From assembly GCF_014287635.1 (NCBI RefSeq), contig NZ_JACOPH010000005.1, forward strand, positions 124,001-188,000: DNA of 64,000 nucleotides. Direction: 5' to 3'. The notes beneath the pieces are model-generated. The model searched no databases. It saw only the letters and a program-made list of their open reading frames with translations, and was not told where the DNA came from. The DNA is from Roseburia zhanii (GTDB lineage: Bacteria; Bacillota; Clostridia; Lachnospirales; Lachnospiraceae). Position numbers and translations under genes: made by a program. Position 1 is the stretch's first letter; every line of letters starts with the position of its first letter. Shown here piece after piece: positions 33,456 through 41,962 of the stretch.

Positions 33456-35075
33456 TTAAACTGCATAGATCTCTTTTCCTTCAAAGATATTGACCACTAC
33501 TTTTGTATCTTCAATCTGCTCCGTTGGTATTTCAAAGAGATTATCGCTTAAAACAATCAGATTTGCCAGTTTTCCTTCTTCTAATGTTCCCATTTCTTTG
33601 TCTGCATGATATACCTTTGCCGCTCCGGTCGTATATGCCTTGAGTGCCTCTGCCATTTCTAAGGTTTCCCATGGGTTGTGGCAGACCACATTTCCTGCAT
33701 CATCTCTCCTTGTGACTGCGGCATAGATCGTCTTAAACGGATCGATCGTCACTACAGGGAAATCGGTTCCGATCGCAATTTCCCCACCTGCACGATGGAT
33801 CGTTCTGACCGGCCACTCATACTCACAGCGTTCTGCGCCGATACGGAAAATCTTATCATTATTAGACAAAGTCACATGATACGGCTGCATGGATGGGATC
33901 ACGCGGAGTTTTGCAAAACGGCCAATATCTGCCGGATGGATATTTTCAATATGTTCGATCGTATTAAAAAGTCCTTTCTCACCATTTATTTTAACGGATT
34001 CTTCATATATATCAAGTGCCATTCGCACTGATCCGTCTGCAATACAGTGTAAACGTACCTGTATTCCGGCTTTATTTGCCGCAATGATCTCCTGCTGCAT
34101 TTTTTCTTTTGGCCAGAGTGGCAAGCCCTCACCGCAGGTTTCCGGTTTATCTGTATATGGCTCCAGCAAAAGACCTGTATAGGTTTCTGTGACTCCATCA
34201 ATAAATCCTTTTAATCCTGCAATATGAAAATGTGGAGAATCATAATGCTCTTTCATTTTAAAATAAGGTGAAAATTCTGTATATCCGAATAATTTTGTAT
34301 AAGCATAGACATGTGCGGCAAGTCCTTCTTCTTCATCGATCTCTTTTAACAGATCATAGCTTTCATAAGTCGCATCCACATAATCATTTGCAAACATTTC
34401 ACTGACTGCACTGATTCCATAGCTGCTTAATACTTTCTGGAAGTTTCGATGGATCTTTAATAATTCCTCTTTTGTAAAATCCATAAATTTTTCATTTGCC
34501 GGCTCACATGCTGCCGGTTCCATCAACAGTCCGCTCAATTCTCCATTTTCAAAAGTTCCGATGATCCCATTCGGAAAATCCGGATCCGGCTTGATCTCTG
34601 CCTCCTCTAAAGCTTTTGTATTCATCCAGAAACTGTGGCAGTCTGCACATTGTAAATACACCGGTATATCCGGCAGTATGGCATCTAAGCTTCGCTTGTC
34701 CGGCAATGGTGCATTATCCCAGTTTCCTACAAACCAGCCGGTTCCACGGATACGTTTCAGATCAGGGTGTGCATCTGCAAACGCTTTTATCATCTCTACA
34801 CATTCTTCCTGTGACTTACATTCCCCTAAAGTATCGCAGACATAATCACTTGCCGTTACCGCTCCTGAAAATACATGGGTATGTGCATCCATAAAGGATG
34901 GTAAGATCAGTTTATCCCCATAATCTTTTAATGGATATGCCTGATATTCTTCGCTTTCTGCTGCATCCCATGGCAGGATCTTCTCTATTTTTTTATCCTC
35001 GATCATAATTGTCTTTGGTTCCGGTTTATCGCTGACTGCATCAAATACCTGTCTGCTTCTTACTATATATTTCAT
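33456..35075 (-). CDS. YtcJ-like amidohydrolase
   Basis: A 539-residue amidohydrolase_3 (YtcJ/AepA-like) protein. I start it at ATG 35075, with AAAGGA upstream, rather than 16 codons earlier. The metal site begins with MDAHTHVFSG; other family points are GWFVGNWDN, the DCHSFWMN segment, LHCIADGSVRMALD, IEHIENIHPAD and the metal Asp in IGTDFPVVTIDPF. No signal peptide. Substrates of this family are mostly unknown N-acyl or formamide-type compounds; the adjacent NhaC-type antiporter, 44 bases upstream, might import a substrate, but this is inference. Confidence 0.87.
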   Translation of the reverse strand: MKYIVRSRQVFDAVSDKPEPKTIMIEDKKIEKILPWDAAESEEYQAYPLKDYGDKLILPSFMDAHTHVFSGAVTASDYVCDTLGECKSQEECVEMIKAFADAHPDLKRIRGTGWFVGNWDNAPLPDKRSLDAILPDIPVYLQCADCHSFWMNTKALEEAEIKPDPDFPNGIIGTFENGELSGLLMEPAACEPANEKFMDFTKEELLKIHRNFQKVLSSYGISAVSEMFANDYVDATYESYDLLKEIDEEEGLAAHVYAYTKLFGYTEFSPYFKMKEHYDSPHFHIAGLKGFIDGVTETYTGLLLEPYTDKPETCGEGLPLWPKEKMQQEIIAANKAGIQVRLHCIADGSVRMALDIYEESVKINGEKGLFNTIEHIENIHPADIGRFAKLRVIPSMQPYHVTLSNNDKIFRIGAERCEYEWPVRTIHRAGGEIAIGTDFPVVTIDPFKTIYAAVTRRDDAGNVVCHNPWETLEMAEALKAYTTGAAKVYHADKEMGTLEEGKLANLIVLSDNLFEIPTEQIEDTKVVVNIFEGKEIYAV

Positions 35076-35119
35076 ATCTTCACCATTCCTTTGTTCTGCT
35101 GCTGTATAAACCGTAACGA

Positions 35120-36475
35120 TCACATCACCGCTCCACAGATGATAAATCCTATAATAGATGCCACGGCTGCGATAATGACATATGGAAGCTGTGACATGGC
35201 ATGTTCAATATTATCGATACCGGCACTTGTGGACGAAAGAAGTGTCGCATCTGTATAAAAGCAGGCATGGCTTCCGAATGCACCACCGGAAATGATTGCT
35301 GCCATGATCAGGATTGGATTTGCTCCGATGACTGCACCAAGCGGAAATACGATCGGTGCTACAACTGCACTCATGCCCCATAAGGAACCTGTACAGAATG
35401 TAAGTGCTGCAACTAAGACAAATGCCATTGCAGGGAATAAAGTCCCCTTTAAGAGTGGCTGCATCACCTGAATGATAAAGTCTGTCATTTCAAGGCTTTC
35501 TGTTGTTTTCTGTAATACAAAAGCGATCATAAGCAGTGTCAGGATCGGAAGCATATCTGCAAATCCTTTGATGATAAGATTGAAAAATTCATCTAATGTC
35601 ACTACTTTTGTCGGAAGATAAAGCACAAAACAGATCAAAAGCGCCACGATCACTGCCAGTAACAGATTACCGGTTACCACTGCGATCGCTACTAATGCGA
35701 TCATCGGAATTAAGAAGTTCCAGATATTTCCTTCTTCTTCAAATCCTTTTCTTTCTTCGTGGTTATACTTTCTGCTGGCATCGCTGTACACTTTTCCGGT
35801 TTCTGCGACACGTTTATAAGCAGCTTTCATACTTCCTAATTTTGGCATGATACCTAATGAAAACAGCAGAACGATCAATAAGGTGATGATCGGATAAAAG
35901 CAAAACGGAATTGCATGGATATATGCCTGAATACCGGTTGCATAGCCTAAGGCTTTTACGCTTTCTTCTTCCTCAAACAGACTTGCGTAAAATACTGCCC
36001 ATGTGGAAAACGGAAGCAATACACACACCGGAGCACCGGTTGCATCTAACATATAAGCTAAAGTTTCCCTTGGTATCTTCCGCTTGTCATATACACCTTT
36101 CATGCAGACACCGATGGATAACACATTCAGATAATCATCCACAAAGATCAGCACACCTAAGATAAAGGAAGCTAATAATGTCCGTTTTTCGTTGGTACAG
36201 ATCTTAGAGATCACTTTTGAAAAACCAAACGTTCCTTTTGATGCCTGCAGCAGTGCGATCAGACTGCCAAACAGTCCACAGACTAAAACGATCCAGACAT
36301 TATCTGCAAATACCTCCTGCAAGATCGTACACCACTGTACTAAGAAATCTTTTCCATATAGTACAAGTGTCGCTAACAATGACCCCCCAATTAAAAACTC
36401 CACACATCTTCTTGTGGTGATCGCACCAACGATGACCACTAAGATGATCAGTACTGCAATAAGACCATGTGACAT
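35120..36475 (-). CDS. NhaC-family Na+/H+ antiporter-like membrane protein
   Basis: A 451-residue membrane protein of the NhaC/ion transporter superfamily with about 11-12 helices. Family marks include FILGVLIFVDDYLNVLSIG, DATGAPVCVLLPFSTWAVF, and GSLWGMSAVVAPIVFPL, GGAFGSHACFYTDATLL. Members exchange Na+ for H+ or for organic solutes such as malate-lactate. The start is ATG 36475 with AAAGGAG 8 bases upstream; the 19 codons the frame could add upstream overlap a terminator hairpin and lack a ribosome site. First gene of an apparent operon with the amidohydrolase and cytidylate kinase-like genes. Confidence 0.85.
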   Translation of the reverse strand: MSHGLIAVLIILVVIVGAITTRRCVEFLIGGSLLATLVLYGKDFLVQWCTILQEVFADNVWIVLVCGLFGSLIALLQASKGTFGFSKVISKICTNEKRTLLASFILGVLIFVDDYLNVLSIGVCMKGVYDKRKIPRETLAYMLDATGAPVCVLLPFSTWAVFYASLFEEEESVKALGYATGIQAYIHAIPFCFYPIITLLIVLLFSLGIMPKLGSMKAAYKRVAETGKVYSDASRKYNHEERKGFEEEGNIWNFLIPMIALVAIAVVTGNLLLAVIVALLICFVLYLPTKVVTLDEFFNLIIKGFADMLPILTLLMIAFVLQKTTESLEMTDFIIQVMQPLLKGTLFPAMAFVLVAALTFCTGSLWGMSAVVAPIVFPLGAVIGANPILIMAAIISGGAFGSHACFYTDATLLSSTSAGIDNIEHAMSQLPYVIIAAVASIIGFIICGAVM

Positions 36476-36494
36476 ATCCGGCTCCTTTCCATGC

Positions 36495-36524
36495 AAAAAA
36501 GGGCATACATTCTCCTGTATGCCC
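36495..36524 (-). terminator. Intrinsic terminator inside the antiporter leader
   Basis: On the minus strand GGGCATACA (36524-36516) pairs with TGTATGCCC (36509-36501), followed by TTTTTT (36500-36495). It ends six bases before the antiporter ribosome site, so it may act as an attenuator, or it ends a short upstream transcript. Confidence 0.65.
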
Positions 36525-36611
36525 CTTTGCACCTTTTTCTTTCTGTAATTTTTTCATGCTAAAGATAAGAGTCAGCATTCGTAACTATGAAACTGTTAAA
36601 TAGTTAAGAAT

Positions 36612-36650
36612 AAAAAATGCGTATATACTACTTCTATAGTATATACGCCA
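36612..36650 (-). terminator. Terminator of the small anchored protein gene
   Basis: GCGTATATACTA and TAGTATATACGC form a perfect 12-bp stem with a 6-base loop. On the minus strand ATTTTTTATT follows. The near-palindrome could also be an operator for the antiporter operon. Confidence 0.55.
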
Positions 36651-36755
36651 TCGTATCTGTCTTCTTATCTTCTTTAATTGCTACTATCTTACTACAATTT
36701 ATTGCTATTTTCAATAATACTTTTTAAGTATATTCGTAATTAAAATTACGCCTGA

Positions 36756-37187
36756 TCACTCCACTTCTGCTTTCGTCAATGCATCATTTACTGCATTTAA
36801 CAGTACCATCGATGTGTACTGGTTATCCTTGTCATAAGAAATATTTTCTGTTGACTGCTTGGTGATGATCTGATCTGCTAAACTTTCGGCAGCCGGCTGC
36901 ATCAGTGGATACATAGCTGATACAGTTTCATCTAAATTGACTAATGAGATGGATCTGATCCTGCTCTCATCTACTACCACCTGTACATCCATCGTACTGT
37001 CATTTAACTGTACCGTAGACGTATATACTCCGGCAACATACGTCATGGTTTCTACCGCTTTTTCTTTCTGCTTTGGAAGAAACATACATATCAACAGCAG
37101 TATCAGCAGTATTCCAAGTCCTGCAAATATCAATGTATATATCATCTCTTTCATATGAAGAACTACGATCTTCGTCTTGGCACTCAA
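36756..37187 (-). CDS. Membrane-anchored FMN-binding-like domain protein
   Basis: A 143-residue protein. An N-terminal helix (about residues 15-38, MIYTLIFAGLGILLILLLICMF) anchors it, and the outer domain (YVAGVYTSTVQLNDSTMDVQ, then VVVDESRIRSISLVN, then QSTENISYDKDNQYTSMVLLNAV) resembles the FMN-binding-like fold of small secreted clostridial proteins; the flavin-linking Thr motif is not obvious. I use the TTG start at 37187 because GGAGG lies seven bases upstream; an ATG at residue 12 has no such site. Function unknown. Confidence 0.65.
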   Translation of the reverse strand: MSAKTKIVVLHMKEMIYTLIFAGLGILLILLLICMFLPKQKEKAVETMTYVAGVYTSTVQLNDSTMDVQVVVDESRIRSISLVNLDETVSAMYPLMQPAAESLADQIITKQSTENISYDKDNQYTSMVLLNAVNDALTKAEVE

Positions 37188-37265
37188 CTTGCTTCCTCCG
37201 ATTCCCCTGATTACTAAAGTTTATGATGCAGGAGAAGATTTATGCCAAAATGATAGCAATTCTGT

Positions 37266-37997
37266 TTATTTCCACGCAGCACACACGATCTCATAGGCAG
37301 CTTTTGCTTCTGCTTTTGACATCTGCGGTGTATCTTTGAGTGGATAGTCGATCCCTAGATTTTCATACTTTGGAACTGCTAATGCATGATAAGGCAGCAG
37401 TTCTAATTTTTCTACATTCGGAAGTGTCTTTAAATATCTTCCTAATGCTTCAAGTTCTTCTCTTTGATCTGTAATTCCCGGCACAGATACATGGCGTATC
37501 CACACTGGGATATTGTGTTCTTTCAAAAATCCCGCAAAGGCAAAGACTGCCTTGTTAGAATGTCCTGTCAGTTTCTGATGTTCTGTATCTTCTATATGTT
37601 TGATATCTAACATGACAAGATCTGTCACTTTGACTAATTCTAAAAATTTCTCCATTTTATCAGGATCATTTTGATCAAACAGGATTCCTGATGTATCTAA
37701 ACAGGTATGGATTCCCTTTTCTTTTGCTTTTTGAAATAATTCTAATAAAAAATCGATCTGAAGCAACGGCTCTCCACCGGTGGCTGTGATCCCACCAGTG
37801 GTATAAAAAACACGGTTGCGTTCATATTTTTCTAAAATTTCATCTGCCTCTGTCTGTGTACCGTCTTTCATCTGCCATGTGTCCGGATTGTGGCAATACA
37901 GACACCGCATCGGACACCCCTGAAAAAATACAACAAAGCGGACACCCGGACCATCTACGGTGCCAAAAGTTTCGAGTGAATGAATATATCCTGACAT
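37266..37997 (-). CDS. pflA: Pyruvate formate-lyase activating enzyme
   Basis: A 243-residue radical SAM enzyme that makes the glycyl radical on PflB. The 4Fe-4S ligands are Cys28, Cys32 and Cys35 (GCPMRCLYC), followed by GGITATGGEPLLQ, the SAM-binding GGE motif, and VMLDIKH and WIRHVSVPGITD segments. The start is ATG 37997 with AAGGAGG; the open frame upstream runs into the structured RNA between pflB and pflA and is not protein-like. It follows pflB after 228 bases, all occupied by that element. Confidence 0.95.
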   Translation of the reverse strand: MSGYIHSLETFGTVDGPGVRFVVFFQGCPMRCLYCHNPDTWQMKDGTQTEADEILEKYERNRVFYTTGGITATGGEPLLQIDFLLELFQKAKEKGIHTCLDTSGILFDQNDPDKMEKFLELVKVTDLVMLDIKHIEDTEHQKLTGHSNKAVFAFAGFLKEHNIPVWIRHVSVPGITDQREELEALGRYLKTLPNVEKLELLPYHALAVPKYENLGIDYPLKDTPQMSKAEAKAAYEIVCAAWK

Positions 37998-38027
37998 AAG
38001 ATCCTCCTTTTTGTGCCCGCTTGTATA

Positions 38028-38226
38028 CTCATGTGGTTTTAACCTTTTGAACCTTACATGATACCTGCGGATTGCTCCGTGCTCCGCACTCCCACAATCC
38101 TTCCCAATATTCGCATATCGTGGGATTCTCATTCCACTTTTATGCTCATATTGGGGCGGTTCAAGAAGGTTTCTAACCACATATGGGCAAGCTCATGTGG
38201 TTAAAACCTTTTGAACCTGGTATCAT
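38028..38226 (-). ncRNA. Candidate structured RNA element, copy 1, between pflB and pflA
   Basis: Minus strand, starting on the last base of the pflB stop codon. A closing helix (ATGATACC 38226-38219 with GGTATCAT 38065-38058) encloses three hairpins: I (38217-38158, over 20 bp), II (38155-38103, CCCAATAT/ATATTGGG with a tandem-GA internal loop) and III (38100-38069, GGATTG...CAATCC with a GGGA/GGA internal loop and inner GTGC/GCAC). After the closing helix, the 5' strand of hairpin I (38192-38217) is repeated at 38028-38053 with 24 of 26 bases the same, so it could compete for the 3' strand. Shares its plan with the copy at 41963. No known riboswitch matches. Confidence 0.65.
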
Positions 38227-40454
38227 TACATCCTTTCATGGAATGTACGGGCAATAACTTCATCCTGCTGCTCTTTTGTAAGTTTGATAAAGTTTACAGC
38301 ATAACCGGATACACGGATTGTAAGCTGTGGGTAAAGCTCCGGATGTTTCTGTGCATCTAATAAAGTATCTTTATTTAAAACGTTGACATTTAAATGATGT
38401 CCACCTTTAGCTACATAACCATCTAATAATGCGATTAAGTTCTTCTCTGCATCTTCGGTATCTTTTCCGAGTGCATCCGGCACGATCGTAAAGGTATTTG
38501 AGATACCATCCTGTGAATCCATAAATGGAAGTTTTGCAACAGATGCTAACGATGCTACTGCACCATTGGTATCCCGTCCATGCATCGGGTTTGCGCCCGG
38601 TGCAAATGCTACACCACGCTTTCTGCCGTCCGGTGTAGATCCTGTATTCTTACCATAAGATACATTAGAAGTAATCGTAAGAATAGATGTTGTAGGAACA
38701 CCGCCACGGTATGTATGGTTTCCTTTAATATAGGAAATAAACGTATGAAGTACATCCTGTGCTAAGGAATCTACACGGTCATCATCATTACCATATTTTG
38801 GGAAATCTCCTTCAATCTCAAAATCAATGGCAATCCCATTCTCGTCACGGATCGGTTTTACTTTTGCATATTTAATAGCAGAAAGTGAATCTGCAACAAC
38901 ACTCATTCCTGCAATTCCTGTTGCAAACCAGCGTTTTACCTGTTTGTCATGTAATGCCATCTGTATCTTCTCATAGGAATATTTATCATGCATATAATGA
39001 ATGATATTTAAAGCATTGACATATACACTTGCTAACCATTTCATCATATCCTTATATTTATCCCAGACTTCGTCAAAATCTAAATATTCTGATGTGATTG
39101 GACGGTATTTCGGACCTACCTGTTTGCCGCTCATCTCATCCACACCGCCGTTGATCGCATAAAGCAGGCACTTTGCAAGGTTTGCCCTTGCTCCAAAGAA
39201 CTGCATTTCCTTACCGATCCTCATGGAAGATACACAACACGCAATACCGTAATCATCACCATGTACCACACGCATGATATCATCATTTTCATACTGGATC
39301 GCAGAATGTTTGATGGAAATTTCAGAGCAGAACTTTTTAAAGTTATCCGGCAGTTTTACAGACCAGAGTACCGTCATGTTTGGTTCCGGTGCTGCACCGA
39401 TATTATTTAAAGTATTTAAGTAACGGTAAGACATCTTTGTTACCATGCTTCTGCCATCTACACCAATACCACCGATGGACTCTGTTACCCATGTAGGATC
39501 TCCGGCAAAAATGGAATTGTATTCCGGTGTTCTTGCAAACTTGATGCAGCGGAGTTTCATAACGAACTGGTCAATGATCTCCTGAATGTCTTTTTCTGTA
39601 AATGTACCTTCTGCAAGATCACGCTCTGCGTAAATATCTAAGAATGTAGAAGTACGTCCAAGACTCATTGCCGCACCGTTCTGTTCTTTGACTGCTGCTA
39701 AATATGCAAAGTAAACAGCCTGTGCTGCCTCTAATACATTCGTTGCAGGTTTTGAAATATCGCAGCCATAGATCTCTGCTAATTTCTTTAACATTTCTAA
39801 GGCACGGATCTGTTCGGATAATTCTTCTCTTTCACGGATAACATCTGAATACATGATGATCCTTGTGGAATCTTTTTGTGCCTTTTTATCTTCGATCAGA
39901 CGGTCTACACCATAAAGTGCTACCCTTCTGTAATCTCCGATGATACGTCCCCGTCCGTATGCATCCGGAAGTCCTGTGATGATATGGGCACTTCTGCACG
40001 CACGCATCTCCGGTGTATACGCATCAAACACACCTGCGTTATGTGTTTTTCTATGGGTTGTGAAATATTCGACTACTTCCGGATCTACCTGATAGTCATT
40101 GTCTTCACACGCTTTGACCGCCATACGGATTCCACCGTATACCTGTAAGGCACGTTTAAATGGCTTGTCTGTCTGGAAGCCTACGATCTTTTCTTTATCT
40201 TTATTCAAATATCCCGGTCCATGGGAGGTAATGGTTGAAACCACTTTTGTGTCCATATCCAATACTCCGCCGGCTTCTCTCTCCTGTTTTGACAGTTCTA
40301 ATACCTGATCCCATAAATCTAAGGTATCCTGTGTCGGTCCCTCTAAGAATGTATCATCCCCATCATATGGATGATAGTTTAATTGGATAAAATCTCTGAC
40401 GTTTACTTCTTTTTCCCAGGCTCCTCCATGAAAGCCTCTCCATGCATTCTGCAT
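38226..40454 (-). CDS. pflB: Formate acetyltransferase (pyruvate formate-lyase)
   Basis: A 742-residue glycyl-radical enzyme that splits pyruvate with CoA into acetyl-CoA and formate, the main anaerobic pyruvate route and source of formate for one-carbon folates. The active-site pair Cys406-Cys407 lies in [11 protein letters not shown] and the radical Gly717 in RVSGYAV near the C-terminus. Full normal length with [20 protein letters not shown] at the start. Upstream are a ZTP riboswitch with its promoter and a second, nearer promoter; downstream is pflA, across the structured RNA element. Confidence 0.97.
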   Translation of the reverse strand: MQNAWRGFHGGAWEKEVNVRDFIQLNYHPYDGDDTFLEGPTQDTLDLWDQVLELSKQEREAGGVLDMDTKVVSTITSHGPGYLNKDKEKIVGFQTDKPFKRALQVYGGIRMAVKACEDNDYQVDPEVVEYFTTHRKTHNAGVFDAYTPEMRACRSAHIITGLPDAYGRGRIIGDYRRVALYGVDRLIEDKKAQKDSTRIIMYSDVIREREELSEQIRALEMLKKLAEIYGCDISKPATNVLEAAQAVYFAYLAAVKEQNGAAMSLGRTSTFLDIYAERDLAEGTFTEKDIQEIIDQFVMKLRCIKFARTPEYNSIFAGDPTWVTESIGGIGVDGRSMVTKMSYRYLNTLNNIGAAPEPNMTVLWSVKLPDNFKKFCSEISIKHSAIQYENDDIMRVVHGDDYGIACCVSSMRIGKEMQFFGARANLAKCLLYAINGGVDEMSGKQVGPKYRPITSEYLDFDEVWDKYKDMMKWLASVYVNALNIIHYMHDKYSYEKIQMALHDKQVKRWFATGIAGMSVVADSLSAIKYAKVKPIRDENGIAIDFEIEGDFPKYGNDDDRVDSLAQDVLHTFISYIKGNHTYRGGVPTTSILTITSNVSYGKNTGSTPDGRKRGVAFAPGANPMHGRDTNGAVASLASVAKLPFMDSQDGISNTFTIVPDALGKDTEDAEKNLIALLDGYVAKGGHHLNVNVLNKDTLLDAQKHPELYPQLTIRVSGYAVNFIKLTKEQQDEVIARTFHERM

Positions 40455-40499
40455 TTCTTTACCTCCTGATTCAAAATATGTTAGTTTGCTCTAGCTGTA

Positions 40500-40531
40500 G
40501 TTAGTTTATTCTAACCAGCATGTTTTGTCAA
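40500..40531 (-). promoter_or_regulatory. Second pflB promoter, downstream of the riboswitch, with inverted repeat
   Basis: Minus strand TTGACA (40526-40531), 17-base spacer, TAAACT (40503-40508). GTTAG and CTAAC arms (40500-40515, 6-base spacer) cover the -10, and another GTTAG half-site lies near 40480. This looks like a repressor site; the layout is loosely like redox regulator Rex sites, but the match is not exact. Confidence 0.55.
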
Positions 40532-40664
40532 GAGTTCCTCATGTACCGAATTTCATACATACGTATCTGCAATTTGTCTGCAGACACCCGGATACTGTTT
40601 CCTTATCCCCGGAACATATCAAATCCTGCTTCGTTATATGGACATTCTTTTGGATATTTCATAT

Positions 40665-40764
40665 AACAAAAAACCGGCACATCCGGACTCCTCGCCCAGA
40701 CGGTCGGCATTCATATCGTTATACTTCATGTGGTTTACTCCACTTCCGTCAGTCATATAACTGT
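40665..40764 (-). promoter_or_regulatory. ZTP/ZMP riboswitch (pfl motif) of pflB
   Basis: Minus strand from about 40764: ATGACTGACGG, a GTGG...CCAC hairpin, GAAGTATAACGA, then GCCGACCGTCTGGGC, the invariant 3' half of the pfl-motif aptamer. It is followed by a CCGG-stem and T6 run (about 40669-40690) as expression platform. The class senses the folate-stress nucleotides ZMP/ZTP and turns on one-carbon genes; ligand binding should open the terminator and raise pflB, giving formate for 10-formyl-tetrahydrofolate. Confidence 0.88.
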
Positions 40765-40768
40765 TATC

Positions 40769-40797
40769 AGTAAAACACGGATTTTAAAAATTGTCAA
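40769..40797 (-). promoter_or_regulatory. Promoter driving the pflB riboswitch transcript
   Basis: Minus strand TTGACA (40792-40797), 17-base spacer, TTTACT (40769-40774), just upstream of the aptamer. Confidence 0.55.
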
Positions 40798-40808
40798 CCA
40801 TTTTTTCT

Positions 40809-41249
40809 TCATCCCTGCGGTATGCTCTCATACTGCATCATATAGTCCACATCATCCACTGAATAATAGATAATACGTTCTTTCGCTGCCTGCGACATAC
40901 CGAGTTTTTCTGCCTGTTCCCTGACCCAGCGGTAATCGACATTTCCATGCATACGCTTCTCTGCTTCCTGATTCTCTTTTTTCAGTTCCGATACTGCGAT
41001 CTTAAGATCTGCAATATGTTCTTCCTTCTCTCTTGCCTGCATGGCAAGCGTGACCATACCGATACACAGGCTGATCATCATAATTCCTGCCACAGAAAGC
41101 AGTACCATATATTTTTTGGCCAGAGCAATCTGTTCTTTATGTTCTAAATACTGCTCTAAGCGCAACTGCTCCTGCCGCTCCTTTTTACGGCTGTATTCCA
41201 TTAAGCACTCTGCTACAAACAGGGCACTGTTATTGTCTAAACTACTCAA
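40809..41249 (-). CDS. Single-span coiled-coil membrane protein (FtsL/DivIC-like layout)
   Basis: A 146-residue protein: charged N-terminal 45 residues, one membrane helix at about 49-70 (MVLLSVAGIMMISLCIGMVTLAM), then a coiled coil (EKEEHIADLKIAVSELKKENQEAEKR) and a C-terminal segment WVREQAEKLGMSQAAKERIIYYSVDD. This layout, and the 'A...LGM' segment after the coil, resembles FtsL/DivIC septum proteins, though it is not a clear family member. Its start overlaps the end of the HTH gene by eight bases, so the two are made together. Confidence 0.6.
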   Translation of the reverse strand: MSSLDNNSALFVAECLMEYSRKKERQEQLRLEQYLEHKEQIALAKKYMVLLSVAGIMMISLCIGMVTLAMQAREKEEHIADLKIAVSELKKENQEAEKRMHGNVDYRWVREQAEKLGMSQAAKERIIYYSVDDVDYMMQYESIPQG

Positions 41250-41694
41250 ACCTTCTCATCCTCGCTGTCATTTCTTCTAACTGCCTGATACCGCCACGCA
41301 TGGCAATCCTGAAGATCCCCTTATCTTCGATCACTTCTGTCACTGTCACAAATCCCGTTTCCTGATCCTGACAGATCTTCTGCCATTTTTCCTGACAGGC
41401 TTCTAATTCTTTCTGGTCTGTATATGGAATCGTCACCATCAGACAGCCTTCTGCTTCTGTCTGTGATCCTTCCTGCAGGAATGCAGAAGCGACATCTTCT
41501 ATGTGCACAACCTTCTGCCCTCCTGTATCTACCTCCGAAAACAGCCGGTTAATATCTTCTTCCGTAAAACGCCATTGGACACCGATCTTTCTGCCCTGCA
41601 ATGTGCCATCTTTCAGATAATTACGGATAGTTCTGCTCGTAAGACCTGTCAATTCTGCCACATCTGCTACGGTATACAATTTCTGTTCTAGCAT
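41242..41694 (-). CDS. Helix-turn-helix (excisionase/MerR-like) DNA-binding protein
   Basis: A 150-residue regulator with an N-terminal winged helix of the excisionase/MerR type (YTVADVAELTGLTSRTIRNYLKDGTLQGRKIGVQWRFTEEDI); the rest has no known domain and may bind a partner or ligand. I start it at ATG 41694 with GGGAGG eight bases upstream instead of eight codons earlier. Promoter TTTACA-17-TATAAT lies just upstream with AAATGAAA repeats in and around it, which suggests autoregulation. Co-translated with the membrane coiled-coil protein. Confidence 0.75.
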   Translation of the reverse strand: MLEQKLYTVADVAELTGLTSRTIRNYLKDGTLQGRKIGVQWRFTEEDINRLFSEVDTGGQKVVHIEDVASAFLQEGSQTEAEGCLMVTIPYTDQKELEACQEKWQKICQDQETGFVTVTEVIEDKGIFRIAMRGGIRQLEEMTARMRRFE

Positions 41695-41716
41695 TCTGGC
41701 ATCCTCCCATTTTTTC

Positions 41717-41745
41717 ATTATATTTCATTTATTTTCCTATGTAAA
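41717..41745 (-). promoter_or_regulatory. Promoter of the HTH gene with AAATGAAA repeats
   Basis: Minus strand TTTACA (41740-41745), 17 bases, TATAAT (41717-41722). AAATGAAA occurs in the spacer and twice more within the next 100 bases upstream (near 41795 and 41817), each in an A/T context; possible regulator sites. Confidence 0.6.
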
Positions 41746-41930
41746 TACTTAATTTATATTTTTTACATATTTCTTCTTTTATTTACACTCATTTTCATTT
41801 ATTTTGTATATATTTCATTTAATCACATTCTTTTTCACAAATTTTCATATTACAAAAAACGAAACCATAGGGAACGTTCAGCTAACGCCATTCGCAAAAC
41901 TATTACTGAAAATTCTAACTTTTTGGCTAG
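41746..41930. other. AT-rich intergenic DNA between two divergent promoters
   Basis: Apart from two further AAATGAAA copies nothing gene-like, no terminator and no stable hairpin are seen. Confidence 0.5.
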
Positions 41931-41960
41931 TTGACTTCGGAAAATTGCATCTTTTATAAT
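41931..41960 (+). promoter_or_regulatory. Promoter of the surface protein and its structured leader
   Basis: TTGACT (41931-41936), 18-base spacer, perfect TATAAT (41955-41960). The transcript would begin near 41967, at the base of the structured element, giving a leader of about 245 bases. Confidence 0.65.
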
Positions 41961-41962
41961 AA

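Noticed and set aside
36300..36578. Open frame beginning MKKLQKEKGAKGH over the antiporter start
   Set aside because: It lies out of frame across the antiporter gene and is not protein-like; only its first 17 or so codons could matter, as a leader peptide, and that is not shown.
37998..38180. N-terminal extension of pflA by 61 codons
   Set aside because: It covers the structured RNA element and lacks homology to PflA; the ATG at 37997 has a strong ribosome site and family-typical start.
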